Below, one piece after another: positions 13,557 to 26,141 of a stretch of DNA of 64,000 bases (positions within the stretch are counted from its first letter, which is position 1; every line of letters begins with the position of its first letter). The notes under the pieces are model-generated. The model did no database searches and was not told the DNA's origin. It worked only from the letters and a program-made list of their open reading frames with translations. The position numbers and the translations under genes were made by a program. This DNA comes from Plantago major (taxonomy: Eukaryota; Streptophyta; Magnoliopsida; Lamiales; Plantaginaceae), in NCBI GenBank assembly GCA_026545765.1, contig CM048839.1, positions 85,140,414 to 85,204,413 on the forward strand, written 5' to 3'.

Positions 13557-16500
13557 CAATGCGGGAAAATGGTACTTGACGTGGTTGCTCTAGGCACATG
13601 GTGGTAACCCGTCGAACTTGTCAAATTTTTGTCGCTCAAAAAGGCAGTCTGATGACATATGGAGGAGGATACCAAAGAAAAATCCTTGGAAAGGGAACAC
13701 TGTGCCTTAAAGGATATCCTAAACTTTCAAATGTTCTTCTTGTTGAGGGTTTAACGGCTAATCTTGTCAGTATAAGCCACCTGTGTGATGATGATCTGAA
13801 AGTCAAGTTTGATAAACGTTGTTGCAAAGTTTATACTTGTATGGACAAATTAACTGTGATGACAGGTGTTAGATCTCAGGACAACTGCTATGTGATGGAC
13901 GTTCCTCCCAAGTGCAATGTTGCTCAACATGATGATGCAACATTGTGGCACAAGAAATTGGGACATGTCAATTATAGGAATCTGGAGAAGATCATCAAAA
14001 ACAATGTGGTGACAGGCGTGCCAAAGCTTACCAATGCAGGGAAGCATGTGTGGTATTTGTCTTACAGGAAAACAAGCAGAATGACACCACCCTCCAGGTT
14101 GAAGGACAAAAAAGAGGTACTTTTAACTGCTTTGAACTCTTGCATATGGATCTCATGGGTCTTGTAGAAGCTAAAAGTTTGGGAGGAGCCTAGTATATAT
14201 ATGTTATAGTTGATGATTTCTCTAGATACACTTGGGCAATTTTTTGAAAGAAAATCTGAAACTTTTGAATCCTTCAAACACAGCATGCAAAATGTTGTAA
14301 TTAGTACTCTACTATGGTCCAAAGAATTGATCGACCATGGTAAAGAATTTGAGAATCAATTTTTGATAAATCTTGTGAAAAGAAAGGGATCATGCATGAA
14401 TACTCAGCTTCTAAGACACCACAACAAAATGGTGTTGCTGAAAGGAAAAACAAGACTCTTCGAGAAATGGCCAGAGTGATGTTGAGCTCAATGAACTTGT
14501 CAAAAAGGTTGTGGGCTGAAGCTGTGAACACTGCTTGTCACGTAATCAATCGTGTCTATCTTCGTCCAGGTACTATGACCACTCCCTATGAGAATTTGAA
14601 AGGTAGAAAACCCAATCTTAGGTACTTTCATGTCTTTGGATGTGTGTGTTACATACTCAATGATAGGGAACATCTAGGGAAGTTTGATGCTAAAAGTGAC
14701 AAAGGAATCTTTGTAGGGTACTCACAAAATAGTCATGCGTATAGAATATACAATCCTAGATTGCAAACTATACAAGAATCTGTGAATGTTTCCTTTGATG
14801 ACTCTGAGCCCTATGCCCAGAAGAAGATCTCTGCAGGTGTTGAACAGGTTATTGACACAACCCATGACTCTTCTACACATGGGAACGTTCCAGACACTAT
14901 GACTCCTGCTGCTGATCAAAGTGAAAGAACCCATGATGTGGGCAATGTTGTGCCAACATCCCCCTTGTGCAATGTTGACTCAACATTCAGTTCAACATCC
15001 CAGATTTCCACTCCTGTGGATGAAGAACAAGCTGATTCCCACAGTGAGATTGAGGCTGAATCTGATAATGCCTCTGGCATTAATCTTTCACTCACGACTT
15101 ACGTGAGATCCTCCTCCCGAATTCAAAGATCATCCGGTTCCAGTGGCTGGAAATCCGAGGAGGACAACGAGGGAAACAGCCAAAAACTACAAGGAGACAC
15201 TCAGACTTGCTGAAATCTGTCACTCTGTAAGTTCCTCGTGCTTTGATTCTTTAATTGAACCTAAAAATGTGAAAGAAGCCCTTACTGATGATTTTTGGAT
15301 AGAAGCAATGTAAGATGAGCTTCTTCAATTTCAAACAAATGAAGTCTGGACTCTTGTTCCCCGCCCCTATAACATAAATGTCATAGGAACCAAGTGGATT
15401 TTCAAAAATAAGAGTGATGAGAAAGGGGTAGTTGTAAAAAACAAAGCCAGATTGGTTGCTCAAGGTTACACTCAAGTAGAAGGCATAGATTTTGATGAAA
15501 CCTTCGCTCCCGTTGCTAGACTAGAATCCATTCGCTTGCTCCAAGCCATAGCATGTTGTCTTAAAATAAAACTCAAACAAATGGATGTTAAAGGAGCTTT
15601 CTTGAATGGGTACATTGACAAAGAAGTGTATGTTGAACAACCTGGAGGGTTTGAAGATCCTCTTTACCCTGACCATGTTTTTAAACTAAGAAAAGCATTG
15701 TATGGTTTGAAACAAGCCCCTCGTGCTTGGTATGCTAGGTAATGAATTCCTAGTTGGATTAGGATTTAAGAGGGGTGAGGGAGATCAAACTCTGTTTATC
15801 CTCAGGAAAGGAAAGGACATTTGCATTGCTCAAATCTATGTTGATGATATTGTCTTTGGTGCTACTAACCCCTCTTTGCTAGAAAAGTTTGTTCAAGCCA
15901 TGACAGGAACCTTTGAGATGAGTATGATTGGTGAACTCAGTTTCTTCTTGGGGCTCGGATACTGAAAGCAGGATGGCCTCTTTATCTCTCAAGAGAAATA
16001 TGCGAGAATCTTATCACAAAATTTTATGCGGAAAATGCCAAACCTTGCGGCACTCCCATAGCTCTTGCTCTGAAACTTCAAAAGCAGATGTTGGGGCGAT
16101 GTTGATTGACATTGTATAGATCAATGATTGGAAGTCTCTGTATCTCGGCTACGGACGACATCATGTTCTCTGTTTGTGTATGTGCCAGGTATCAATCCAA
16201 ACCCACAACATCTCATTTAACTGCTGGTGACTTAGATGATTGAAAATCAACTAGTGGAGGTTGTTTTTATCTTGGACCAAATCTTGTGTCATGGTATAGT
16301 AAGAAACAAAATTGTGTGTCTCTCTCAACTGCTGAATCTGAATATGTAGCTGCTTGGAGTTGTGTGTCTCAACTAATTTGGCTGAACAATATGCTGCATG
16401 AATATGGGTTCCAAAGTGACACTCTCTTGATGTTTTGTGATAACTTAAGTGCCATTCATATTTCCAAGAATCCAGTTCAACACTCACACACCAAGCATAT

Positions 16501-16658
16501 AGACATTCGATACCATTTTCTTAGAGACTTGATAACCAAACAAATTATTGACATCTGACATTGATACCACAAATCAGTTAGCTGACCTTTTCACAAAGCC
16601 TCTTGATAAAGAGAGATTCTTCAGTTTGAGAAGGTCTCTTGGTCTATGCACTATTTGA
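13557..16658 (+). pseudogene. Copia C pol: protease, integrase, reverse transcriptase, RNase H (broken)
   Basis: Protease starts near 13570, but the DSG catalytic site is destroyed: WYL is followed by a frameshift where a serine-glycine pair is expected. Integrase shows LWHKKLGHVN, a GVAERKNKTL motif at 14432-14461 and a broken middle part. The integrase C-terminal region and linker are open over 14392-15213. Reverse transcriptase has [30 protein letters not shown] and an intact YVDDIVFG (15838-15861), with frameshifts near 15740 and 15960. RNase H follows (STAESEYVAAW, FCDNLSAIHIS, DLFTKPLDKERF) and ends with TGA at 16656-16658. The linker before reverse transcriptase contains repeats of AATGTTG and CAACATT. 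Confidence 0.9.
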
Positions 16659-18113
16659 TGTGATTTGTTGCAAGCAATGTTGATATAACATCACGGTCAA
16701 CATTAACTTATGTGTTTATCTAGTGATGTCCTTTTACTGTTTATTTTTTATTTATTTTTTTTTTCAATTGTGTTTCTGTGCTCCTGTGTACATCTTTGGT
16801 CTATGGTATTTACATTTTGTAGCTTACGAGGTGATGCTTAGGGTTTGAAAGGCTATTTGAAATCAAGGTTGAAAGGGATCGAGTCTCCTGTGTGTTTGCT
16901 TTTTGTAAAACCCATTTTTGCTGCTTTTTGGCTATTTTCACTCGTACCTTGACTCGCACTTGATGTTGCCTCTTGTCCTTTATGCTTAATAAATCTAATG
17001 AATTATGATAAAAAGGGCTCGAAGTATTTCCGTCGAGGATCGTGTTGGGCAGGTTTCAAATACTATCCAGATATCGACGTGGCCAATATGTCATATGTCG
17101 TGAGGGTTGATGGCATGTCTTTGAAACCGACACGCACAAAAGTGCGATTCTCGTAATGTTCTTTGGTTCACTTTGAACACCAAATTACTGATGTGGTCAA
17201 ATGGTGATTTTATGCCATGAGGCGTGTGTTTGCCTAACTCGCATAAACCCGGCTTTGGGCGGATTCATACATGTTCGATTATTTGACATGGTTCCAGTCA
17301 TGGTCACCCCACTCAAACTTATGCTAATGGTTCAATTTATTTTTGAGGCATTGTTGAGTGTGTTTCTTTGGTATTCCCTTCTCTTTACATCTTTACTGCG
17401 ACATCGATTGGTGTTAATCGAATCTGCACATCTTGAGACTTGGTTTCCTGGCTGACTTACATTAAGAGTGGTCTGATTTCCCGATGTTGTCATCAATGTT
17501 GAGCCAACATTCAGGATAACATTGACTGTGCTTGAAGGACTTCTTGCTCTTTTGCTGTGTTTTTTATGTGCTCTCTATATTTTTTAAAATGTGTTTTTGG
17601 GTTGGGTTTGAGGGGGCGTACTTGTCTACTTGTCTCTTACATCCGTTTTGTTGGGAATCTGTTAGGTGTCTTACTCATACTTGATCTTGATTTGTTTCCT
17701 AAACCAAAAATGTACCTCCCTAAGTTGAGTATTGAAAATCTTCTTCATGATTAACCTAATCGATACGGTTTTCATTTGCTTTCCTTAATCTCATATTAAC
17801 AGGTGTGTACAGATCTTGGTTTGTGCTTTGATATATATGTTTATGATCTATGAAGCAAACCAAACCAAAAACACAATCCTCCAACCATATTAACCATATT
17901 ACTCCCTCTAATTAGCCCACTTCTCCACCACTCATTAAAACTGCCGCCCACCTAAACCACAATCATTACATCCAAGAACCAAAAAGTAGTTTTTTTTACT
18001 ACTCCCAAGCATGATTAAAACAAAACTCCTCACCTTCCACACTATCACCTGTCACTCAAACAAATTCCTCTCCCGCTCATCCTCCTTCATCTCTGCACTC
18101 ACTAATCTGGACA
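16659..18113 (+). other. Element C spacer between pol and accessory gene
   Basis: No convincing coding sequence is present. It holds T-rich tracts (16738-16770), repeated AATGTTG and CAACATT words (16673-16704, 17486-17532), a segment shared with Gypsy G1 (17025-17156), a TATA-like TGATATATATG near 17829 and a pyrimidine-rich, CTC-containing leader (17880-18113) just before the accessory ATG. Confidence 0.6.
17025..17156 (+). other. Segment shared between Copia C and Gypsy G1; possible structured RNA
   Basis: The stretch aligns with 39285-39415 in the unrelated Gypsy element G1. Shared blocks are CGTGTTGGGCA, ATACTA, TGTGAGGGTTGAT (with one base missing in C), GCATGT, AAACC and GCACAAAAGTGCG. 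The last contains a perfect hairpin GCAC-AAAA-GTGC in both copies. Flanking sequence is unrelated. I do not recognise the unit. A small mobile insertion or a conserved RNA structure are both possible. Confidence 0.5.
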
Positions 18114-18708
18114 ATGTCTTCTCCAACAAAACCCGTCTTGCCCGGATTTTCGTTGCAAACAGCAGAGGGGGAGCAAGCATACCCTCTCCCCATCCGTGCG
18201 GAACCGGCCGATTTCGAGATTCCTGTCTACGAGCTAAGTGAGGGATCAGAAGAGGGTGTTGAAAATCCCCATCTCCAGTATCAAAACCACCATCTCCATC
18301 TCCAACATCACCTACTCAACCTGAAAACCCCCAAACCGAGTCTTCACCATCAAACCCTTCTCAATTTGCTGCAGAAACCCTTGTTAATTTGGGAAATGCG
18401 CCGGTCGACCTGCCAAAGGATCTAAGGGATGATGATGAAAGCCCAATAGGGGTAGAAAAAGATATTCCCATGGAGGATGCTGGGAAAGGTGTTGAACAAA
18501 CTGAAGTTCAACATGCTGATCTGGGAGAAAACCCCCAAAACCCTTCATCTGTTGAGAAGGATGATGTGCAACAAGCTGACACAACAGGGGAAAAGGCTAC
18601 TGATAGCCTGAATGGTGATGAGAATCACACCAGCATGCAATCTGAACATGTTGAGAAGCCAGCAAATGAGCCTACTACTGAATCAGTTGTCGTGGAAGAT
18701 TGGAAGTC

Positions 18709-18713
18709 AGATG
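18709..18713. repeat. Target site duplication of element B, left copy (AGATG)
   Basis: AGATG directly precedes the 5' LTR of B and recurs at 33888-33892 after its 3' LTR. Removing B and one copy leaves the reading frame of the accessory gene of C unbroken at this point. Confidence 0.93.
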
Positions 18714-20179
18714 TGTTAGGAATATATGTTAGTATTTTGATCACTCATCACATGTTCTTTTCTTAGCCAGAAAGGTGATTAAGTACTCTTGGTTCACTTG
18801 AACATTGTAAAAAAGAGGAAATCACTGAGTATGATTAGTCTAGTAAATCTTGTATTAGGATTATAGGTCTCTGAGTGTAATTTTTATTTCAAGAAGACCA
18901 TGAAGATCAATCCTAGCAACGGAGCTTTTCTGAAGATTAGAAGACTAAAGATTGCACAAGGTTTATAAAGACACCAAGGTTTAGTCTAACTCAGAAAGAC
19001 TATATCTTTAATCCTTTCTTAAGTATATTAACTTACTTTCGAAATATGATTCTGGACATATGACATCATGAGTATGGAGCATGCAAGCCATCAGAAAGGT
19101 TCATGTATCCATTGAGACTAAAGGACAATGAACAGTACTATGCATTAAATGCATCGGCAGAAATGCTGCAAAAAGAAAGTCCTCTCTGAAATAAGAGATA
19201 GTGACTTCTGAGTACATAGTTCAAGATATAAATGGATATAATTTGATAGAGAGCACAACGGATACAATTCAAGCGCCTCTCAAATTTATCTATATATATC
19301 ACACTTAGATGCTTGAAGAACATACCTTAGAGCGCTCTATCTTGCAAACTTACCATCAAGCAAAGTATTCTCTCAAGCACTCTACTATCCTTTACGAAAG
19401 CTTTACATTGCTTGAAGAATAACTAGTAGTTCTAAGTTGTCTGAACCTTAACAAGAGATTGTTATTAAGTGAAAGAGTTGAACTATCGGATACCCTTTAC
19501 GAGCTCATTCTCCGAGCGGACACCAATTACTTGGGTCGATAAAGAAGCGATGCCATTCAACTGAACAAGTGTATTAAGTAGTCTCGTTACATTTGGCTCT
19601 GTAAACATAAGCGAAAAGTTATCTGAGAAGCCTTTCGACAAAACCTTATAACCAACACCATCAAGGCGTGGAGTAGAGGAAGTACTTGATTTGGGAAATC
19701 GGGAATAACTCGAAGGTTATCTGAGTAGAGGAAGTACTTGATTTGGGAAATCGAATAACTCAAGGTTATCTGAGTAGAGGAAGTACTTAGCTCTAGGAGT
19801 GAGGAATAACTCGAGGGGACATTTGGTTGGGAACCATTTGTTTAGGAATCTTAGAATAGGATTATTGTAAGGTGAACTCAATTATCTGTTCTAGTGAATT
19901 CTAGGTCTCGAGAAGACCAAGTGGATTAGTTGGAGGATTCGCCACCTCCGGATACCACTATACTTAACATGTTATTTACCTTTACGTATTTACATTTCAG
20001 TAAGCACACACACATACTTATTATTTACACTTAACTATCTTAAAGTCTTCCGCGCTCTGAATTTAAGTATCAGAAACCCCCTAGGTTTAAAGCTGTGTTA
20101 TCGACAAAAGTTTTAAAGACTATTCACCCCCCCCCCCCGCCCCCTCTAGTCTTTTACTTTGCCGTTATCTGGACCAACA
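18714..20179 (+). repeat. 5' LTR of element B (1466 bp)
   Basis: It begins TGTTAGGAATATATG and ends GGACCAACA. A TATA box (CTATATATAT) is at about 19290-19299. A threefold tandem repeat of about 50 bp (19671-19822), each unit with GAGTAGAGGAAGTACTT, lies in the second half, and a tract of 12 C is at 20127-20138. Differences from the 3' LTR are often CTG against CG. Confidence 0.93.
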
Positions 20180-20181
20180 AG

Positions 20182-20199
20182 TGGTATCAGAGCAGGAGG
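20182..20199 (+). other. Primer binding site of element B
   Basis: TGGTATCAGAGCAGGAGG starts two bases after the LTR end and matches the initiator tRNA-Met complement used by most plant Copia elements. Confidence 0.9.
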
Positions 20200-20296
20200 T
20201 TCACAAGCCTTCTGCACTGAACCTAGATCCCCAGATAGGTGAATAAACTTTGTCCCTCTATGAGGACTATATAATTTGTGTGTTAAGTGTGCATGT

Positions 20297-22225
20297 ATGT
20301 CTCTGAGTGATGCGCCCATTCTGAAGCCAGAAAACTACGAGAAATGGAAGAACAACATGATGCTCCATCTGGAGGCCATTAGTGACGAAATGATCTATGT
20401 CATCAATGAAGGGCCTATCAAAATTAGAAAACTCAAACAAGTTACTGAGGTGTCTGATGGAAGAAAAGCCTCAGGCAAGGAAGATGAAGGCGAGGATATG
20501 GCTGCTAGTGAAAGTAGTCATGTTGCTCGTGGAAGCATTATGTATGAAGACAAGCCAAGAGAGCTCTGGACATCTGAAGATGCCAAGAGACACAGATTGG
20601 ATGGTCAAGCTCGTAATATCATCATCAGATCGACACCTGAGCACATACAGTGTAAACTGTAGGGTGCTAAAACGGCGAATGTTGCCTGGCAATTGATTGA
20701 AGAAATGCATGTAGCCGGGCGAAAACCAGAAAACAAGTTCGAAGTTCTTAAATTGAAATTCCAAAACTTCAAACAAGGTCCCATAGAAACTCTGGAAGAA
20801 CTTGATTTCAGATTTACTACTCTTATGAGTGATATGGCTGCGCTTGGTGAAAGCAATAGATACTCCCAGTCAGAAAAGATCAAGACTATTGTCAGAAGTC
20901 TCAATCACAACTGGGAACACACTAAGTTCTTTTATTTCAATCAAGGGAGGCCAAATATTACTCCAGTAGAGCTTTTTTCTCATCTTGCTACTGTGGACTA
21001 TGAGACAACTCAGAGAGAACAAATAGCTGAAAAGTTGCAAAGTGTTGCTCTAGTTTCTCAAGGTATACGAAAGAAGTATACCAAAGAAGCGTCTGAAGAA
21101 AATGCTCTTGCAGTAAGACACATGAAGAAATTTGTGAGTCAAGAGATTGAGAGAAGAAAAGCTGAAAATGCATCTTAGCCCAAACTATCATCGATCTGAG
21201 AACATCTGAATGAACAACTCTCAACACCCCATTCGGAAAGGTGTTAATCTTGAAAGCTGCAGAAATAGGAAATGACATCTGTTTCTATTGTCAAAAGCCT
21301 GGTCACTTCAAGAGAGATTGTCCTGCTTTAAACAAGCACAAGACAGGTGACAAGAAGGACAGAAGAAATTTCAAAAGAAATCAAAGGTCCTTACTGACTG
21401 AAGAAAGGAAGAAGATACAAATTCAACTTGATGCTCTAGACATTGAGACAGATTCTGAATATGGAGATTCAGATGACTCAAACCTACCATCACCAGAATT
21501 GTGTGGAATCACCCACGGTGTAATCGACTTTGGTCATTAGAAGAATGAAATGTGTGGAGTTCTTTGAGATTCTTTGGTCGGACATCTCCAACGATGAAAG
21601 TGTCTTATGGTGATGAGGTAACTAACAATTCACAATTTATGTACTATGAGAGTGATGATGGATTTGAGAATGCAGGTTGTTCAAGAGTGAATTGGATCGT
21701 TATGAGAAAGAATTTCTGGAAGCACAATCCAAAACCAGAATTCTAGAGGAAAGCAAAGAAATTCTTGAAAAAGAGGTTTCTGAGCTAACCAAAGTATCTG
21801 AGAACAAGAACGCTGAAATAGCCTCTCTAAAAGCTCAGATATCTGAGAATGAAAATTCTCACAAACTAGCCTTGGATGAACTTAATAAGAAAATGATGAG
21901 GCTGCTTTCTAAGAATGAAGAACTCAGAAAGAAAGAGCTATCCTTTCAATCTTATGCAAAAGCTAGTGACACTCTCACTGAGGTTCAATCCTATCTGAGA
22001 GATCCCTCTGAGAAAGGTGGACTTGGACTTTATGAACAATCGAGTAATTCATCTCCTCTGAAGAAGAGTGATGAAAGGTTGACCTTTGTAAAAAGTCAAC
22101 AGAATGGTTCTTCAACCACCTATAGCATTGGTCAGAAAGCTAGGGTAGTTGACAAAGGAAAAGGAGTAGCAACTCAGCCTTTGAAAGAACAACAAGTTCA
22201 CAAGAAACATGTGGATAAGGTTTAA
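20297..22225 (+). pseudogene. Copia B gag (broken)
   Basis: I chose the ATG at 20297 (MSLSDAPILKPENYEKW) over one 21 bases upstream because element D starts identically at 63357. A UBN2-like gag domain follows (LWTSEDAKRHRLDGQA, FEVLKLKFQNFKQGP, LEELDFRFTTLMSDM). A TAG at 20660-20662 replaces the tryptophan codon that D keeps. After a frameshift near 21180 there is a zinc knuckle CFYCQKPGHFKRDC (about 21274-21315), an acidic patch, another shift and a long coiled-coil-like region (21677-22225; repeated E, K, L heptads such as SELTKVSENKNAEIASL). An N-terminal capsid, knuckle and C-terminal coiled coil is the usual layout of Sirevirus gag. Confidence 0.87.
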
Positions 22226-22809
22226 GAAAAGAAACATAACCCTCAGACATGCAACCATCCACATTGCTATATTACTAGGAAGGGAAGAATTGCTGGAATA
22301 GGCAAATTCTCAACTGTACCATTTTATGAAAATAAAGATGGTGCAGAAACTAGTAAGGCTTGTAAAGAGCGCATTCAGAAAACCAAAGCTGTTCGAAATG
22401 GCATTGACTATCGTGCTATTGGAAAAGTTCTTCTACAACAATATAAGGAAGGACAAGAACAATGGAGCAAGGCTGATATTGCACGTAGCAATAGACAGAA
22501 GTGGAAGAAATCTCAAGCCACTGAAAAACTGAATGCCAGAGCTAGAAGGAACCTGGCCAGAAAGGCTAAGTTTGTTGAAAAGCAACCCCAGAAACCCAGG
22601 GTCCAGAAAGCACCAAAAGGAACACCTAGAAACACCCCAAGAAGGAAGATTGAGATCAAAATTACTGATTTTATTGCATCTCATTCTGATCAAGTTAGAC
22701 AAAAACAAACTCCCAAGAAATTCACTACAATGTGGATTCCTACTGGAAGAATGTTTAGTCTAATTGGTTCTATCTCTGAAGCAAGAACCTAACTCCTGTT
22801 TCCTGTTTT
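22226..22809 (+). pseudogene. Copia B gag-pol linker (broken)
   Basis: Basic sequence is open in pieces (22326-22532, 22533-22763) and rich in lysine, arginine, proline and glutamine (KQPQKPRVQKAPKGTPRN). It ends with a WIPTG motif near 22735, like the WVPKG motif seen just before protease in other Sireviruses. Frameshifts separate it from gag and from protease. Confidence 0.6.
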
Positions 22810-25800
22810 GTGCCAAACGCCTCTTGTACTAAGGCTCAATGGCTATTTGATAGTGGATGTGGAAAGCACATGACAGGAGACAAAGCAAATCTGGTCAACT
22901 ACAAAGCTTGCAACAATGGACCAGACATCAGATTTGCTGGAGGAGAATTAAATCCCTCTTTGGGATTTGGCAACGTCAAATTAGGATCATTAATAATCAC
23001 TGGCGTATTACATGTTAAGGGTTTAAATATAATCTATTTAGCATGAACCAGTTTGCAGACAAGGGATTTACTATGAAATTCAAAGCAAAGTATTGTAAAC
23101 TTATAGACAATGAGTCAAAGCAGACAGTCTTGGTTGCTCGGCGGAAAGGAAGTCTTTATGTTGCCGATTGGGCATCTGCCACAACTGAAGAATGTCTCAT
23201 GGTGAGTCAATCAGGTCACACAGAAGAACACTGGTTATGGCACAAAAGAATAAGTCACTTGAATTTCAAAACTCTGAACAAACTTGCCAAGAAAGAGTTA
23301 GTGGTTGGCCTTCTGAAAACATCTTTCATAAAGGATGGTATATGTTCTGCCTGTCAGATGGGGAAACAATCCAAAATCACTTTCAAGTCCAAAACCAGAC
23401 ACTCTAGTGTTAGACCACTGCAACTATTACACATAGATCTTTTTGAATCATCTGTAACTAGTTATGCAGGAAAGAAGTATGGTCTTTTTGTTGTAGATGA
23501 CTTCTCAAGATTCACTTGGGTTGTCTTTCTGAAGCACAAATCTAATGCAAGGGTGGAGATACCAAACTTGCTGAATAAGCTTGAAGTCATGAAAAATGAC
23601 AAGGTATCTGCAATCAGAACAGACCATGGTACTGAGTTTGTCAACCAGTACATAAAGGAATTTTGTACCAGCAAAGGTATACAACACCAACTTTCCTCTG
23701 TAAGAACACCACAACAAAATGGTGTTGCAGAAAGGAAAAATAGAACACTTAAAGAAGCAGCAAGGACAATGCTAGCTGACACTGAGATAAGTGAAGTTTA
23801 TTGGGTTGAAGCTGTAAACACAGCATGCTACACTCAGAATAGATATTTGATAAACAAACACCATGACAAGACCCCATAAGAAATCTTGTTGGTAGACCCC
23901 CTAATATCAAACATCTAAAAGTATTTGGTTGTAGATGTTTTGTTCTTAACAATGGAAAAGAGTATCTAAGAACATTTCAACCAAAGGCAGATGAAGGTGT
24001 GTTTCTTGGTTATTCTATGAATAGCAAAGCATATAGAGTTTACAACAAAAGAACAAAGAAGATTGAAGAATCAGTTCATGTTGTATTCTATGAAGGAAGC
24101 AAGAAAACACCCCTTGCTGATGAACTCTTAGAAAGGTTCAAGGAACTAATGATAAAGGATTCTGAAGAAGAACCCTCAGAAAGGAAAAACATCATTATGG
24201 AAAGGGAGGATGACTCTGACGAAGAAAAGCATGAAATTCTTAGTAACAACCAGATGATTCTCAGACATGATGAAGAATTTCCTATGAAATTACGAAATGG
24301 CGAAGATGTTCATCAGACATTAACTCTGAAATGACCTCTCGTGGGCATGTCGAAGCTCTCACTGCTTGAGCAAGTGTCAGACATTCACGGCCCTTCTGAG
24401 GTGCAAAATGTCACAGATACTGAAGAAGTATCAAGTCATAATCATAGTGATTCACATTCAGATCACATAGATGTTGACCCTACTAGCCCTAAACCCATGA
24501 TGAGATGGATCAAGGATCATCCTGGAAAAGATGTGATTGGACCAATCAATCAAGGTGTTAGGAATAGGAAAGCAATATCTGAGAATGCTAATTCTCTCTT
24601 TGGATGTTTTATCTCAAACATTGAACCAAAAACTATAGAAGAAGCATTAAGAGACCAAGACTGGATCTCTGCAATGCAAGAAGAGTTGGATCAGTTTGAA
24701 AGAAACAAAGTCTGGAAACGAGTTCCATTTGTAGAAGGAATATTTGTGATTGGAACTAAGTGGGTTTTCAGAAACAAGATGAATGTATCTGGTGAAATAA
24801 CCAGAAACAAAGCAAGATTGGTTGCCAAGGGATTCACCCAGACTGAAGGTTTAGATTTTGATGAGTCATATGCACCAGTTGCCAGATTGGATGCAATAAG
24901 ACTCTTTCAGCCTTCTTGACTCATAAAGATTTTAAAGTTTATCAGATGGATGTCAAAAGTGCATTCTTGAATGGTGAACTTGCTGAGGAAGTCTATGTTG
25001 AGCAACCACCCGGCTTTGAAGTTTCCTCAGAAAGTAGAATGGTCTATAAGCTACAGAAAGCTCTTCTGGTGAAACAGGCTCCAAGAGCATGGTATGACAC
25101 TTTGGCCAAATACCTTCTGGAAAGTGGTTTCAAGAAAGGTGAAGTTGATAAAACTTTGTTTACTTTAAATCATGATGGGAAACTACGCTTAGTTCAAGTA
25201 TATGTTGATGACATCATATTTGGATCTAAGGACAAGCAACTTTGTGATGACTTTGCAAATCTCATGAAAAGTAAATTTGAGATGTGCATGATGGGAGAAT
25301 TGAACTATTTCCTAGGATTGCAAGTCAAGCAACTCAATGATGGAATATTCATTAGCCAGACAAAGTATGCAAAAGACATGCTCACAAAGTTCAATCTTAA
25401 GCCTTCTGAAAAGAATGCTAAGATACCTATGAGCATAGGAACCAAGATGACCTATACTGAATCAGATAAGAGTGTTGATGAACACAAGTATAGGAAATTG
25501 ATAGGTTCACTACTTTACCTTCTTTATGCGGACACGATATTCAATATGCGTTGGAGTGTGTGCTAGATTTCGGACAAATCGATGCAATCACACTACAACA
25601 ACTGCTATGATAGTATTAAAGTATGTGAAAGATCGATAGATGTAGGGTTGTGGTATCCTAAAGAAAGTGGATTGAGTTTGGTGGTTACTCGGATGTTGAT
25701 TATCTTTGGATCAATGCTTGATAGGAAAAGTACCTCGAGAACTTGGGTTTACGGGAACTAGACTTATCTCATGGTTTAGCAAGAAACAAAACTCAATTGC

Positions 25801-26141
25801 AACTTCTACCACGAAATTTGAATATATTGCTCTTGGTTGTTGTGCAACACAAATTACGTGGGTTCAACAACCTTTCGAGAGACTATGGACTCGATGAAGA
25901 AAACTCCCATTTTACGTGATAACACAAGTGCTATTGCAATCACACGAACCCCAAATTCTATGCCGAACAAAGCACATTGATGTTAGACACCACTTCATCG
26001 AGACCATGTTGAGAAAGGCGATATAGAGATACTCAAGATTGTACGAAGACCAACTTGCGATATCTTCACTAAGCCCTTACAAGAAAGCGGTTCTTGACTT
26101 TGAGACACAATCTTGGATTAAAGGAGTTGCCTAAGGACTAA
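22810..26141 (+). pseudogene. Copia B pol: protease, integrase, reverse transcriptase, RNase H (broken)
   Basis: Protease has WLFDSGCGKHMTGD (22840-22881). A one-base insertion near 23035 breaks the frame before integrase, which is open over 23043-23879 with LWHKRISHLN, CSACQMGKQ, DLFESS, RTDHGTEF and GVAERKNRTL. A stop at 23877 and a shift lead to the linker (23999-24334) and reverse transcriptase (24341-25566), with [18 protein letters not shown] and an intact YVDDIIFG at 25201-25224. A small deletion at about 24908 shifts the frame inside it. RNase H (25570-26141) is scrambled, but ends like that of A. From 25570 to 26140 almost all CAG and CTG triplets seen in the A copy are CG here, so part of this damage may be artefactual. 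Confidence 0.9.

Noticed and set aside
17025..17156. Shared Copia-Gypsy segment as a hammerhead or twister ribozyme, tRNA, 5S rRNA or U6
   Set aside because: The core motifs of these RNAs are absent by eye, so it is reported as unidentified.
19671..19822. Regular repeats as a CRISPR array
   Set aside because: Units are directly adjacent without spacers, lie in an LTR, and the DNA is plant nuclear.
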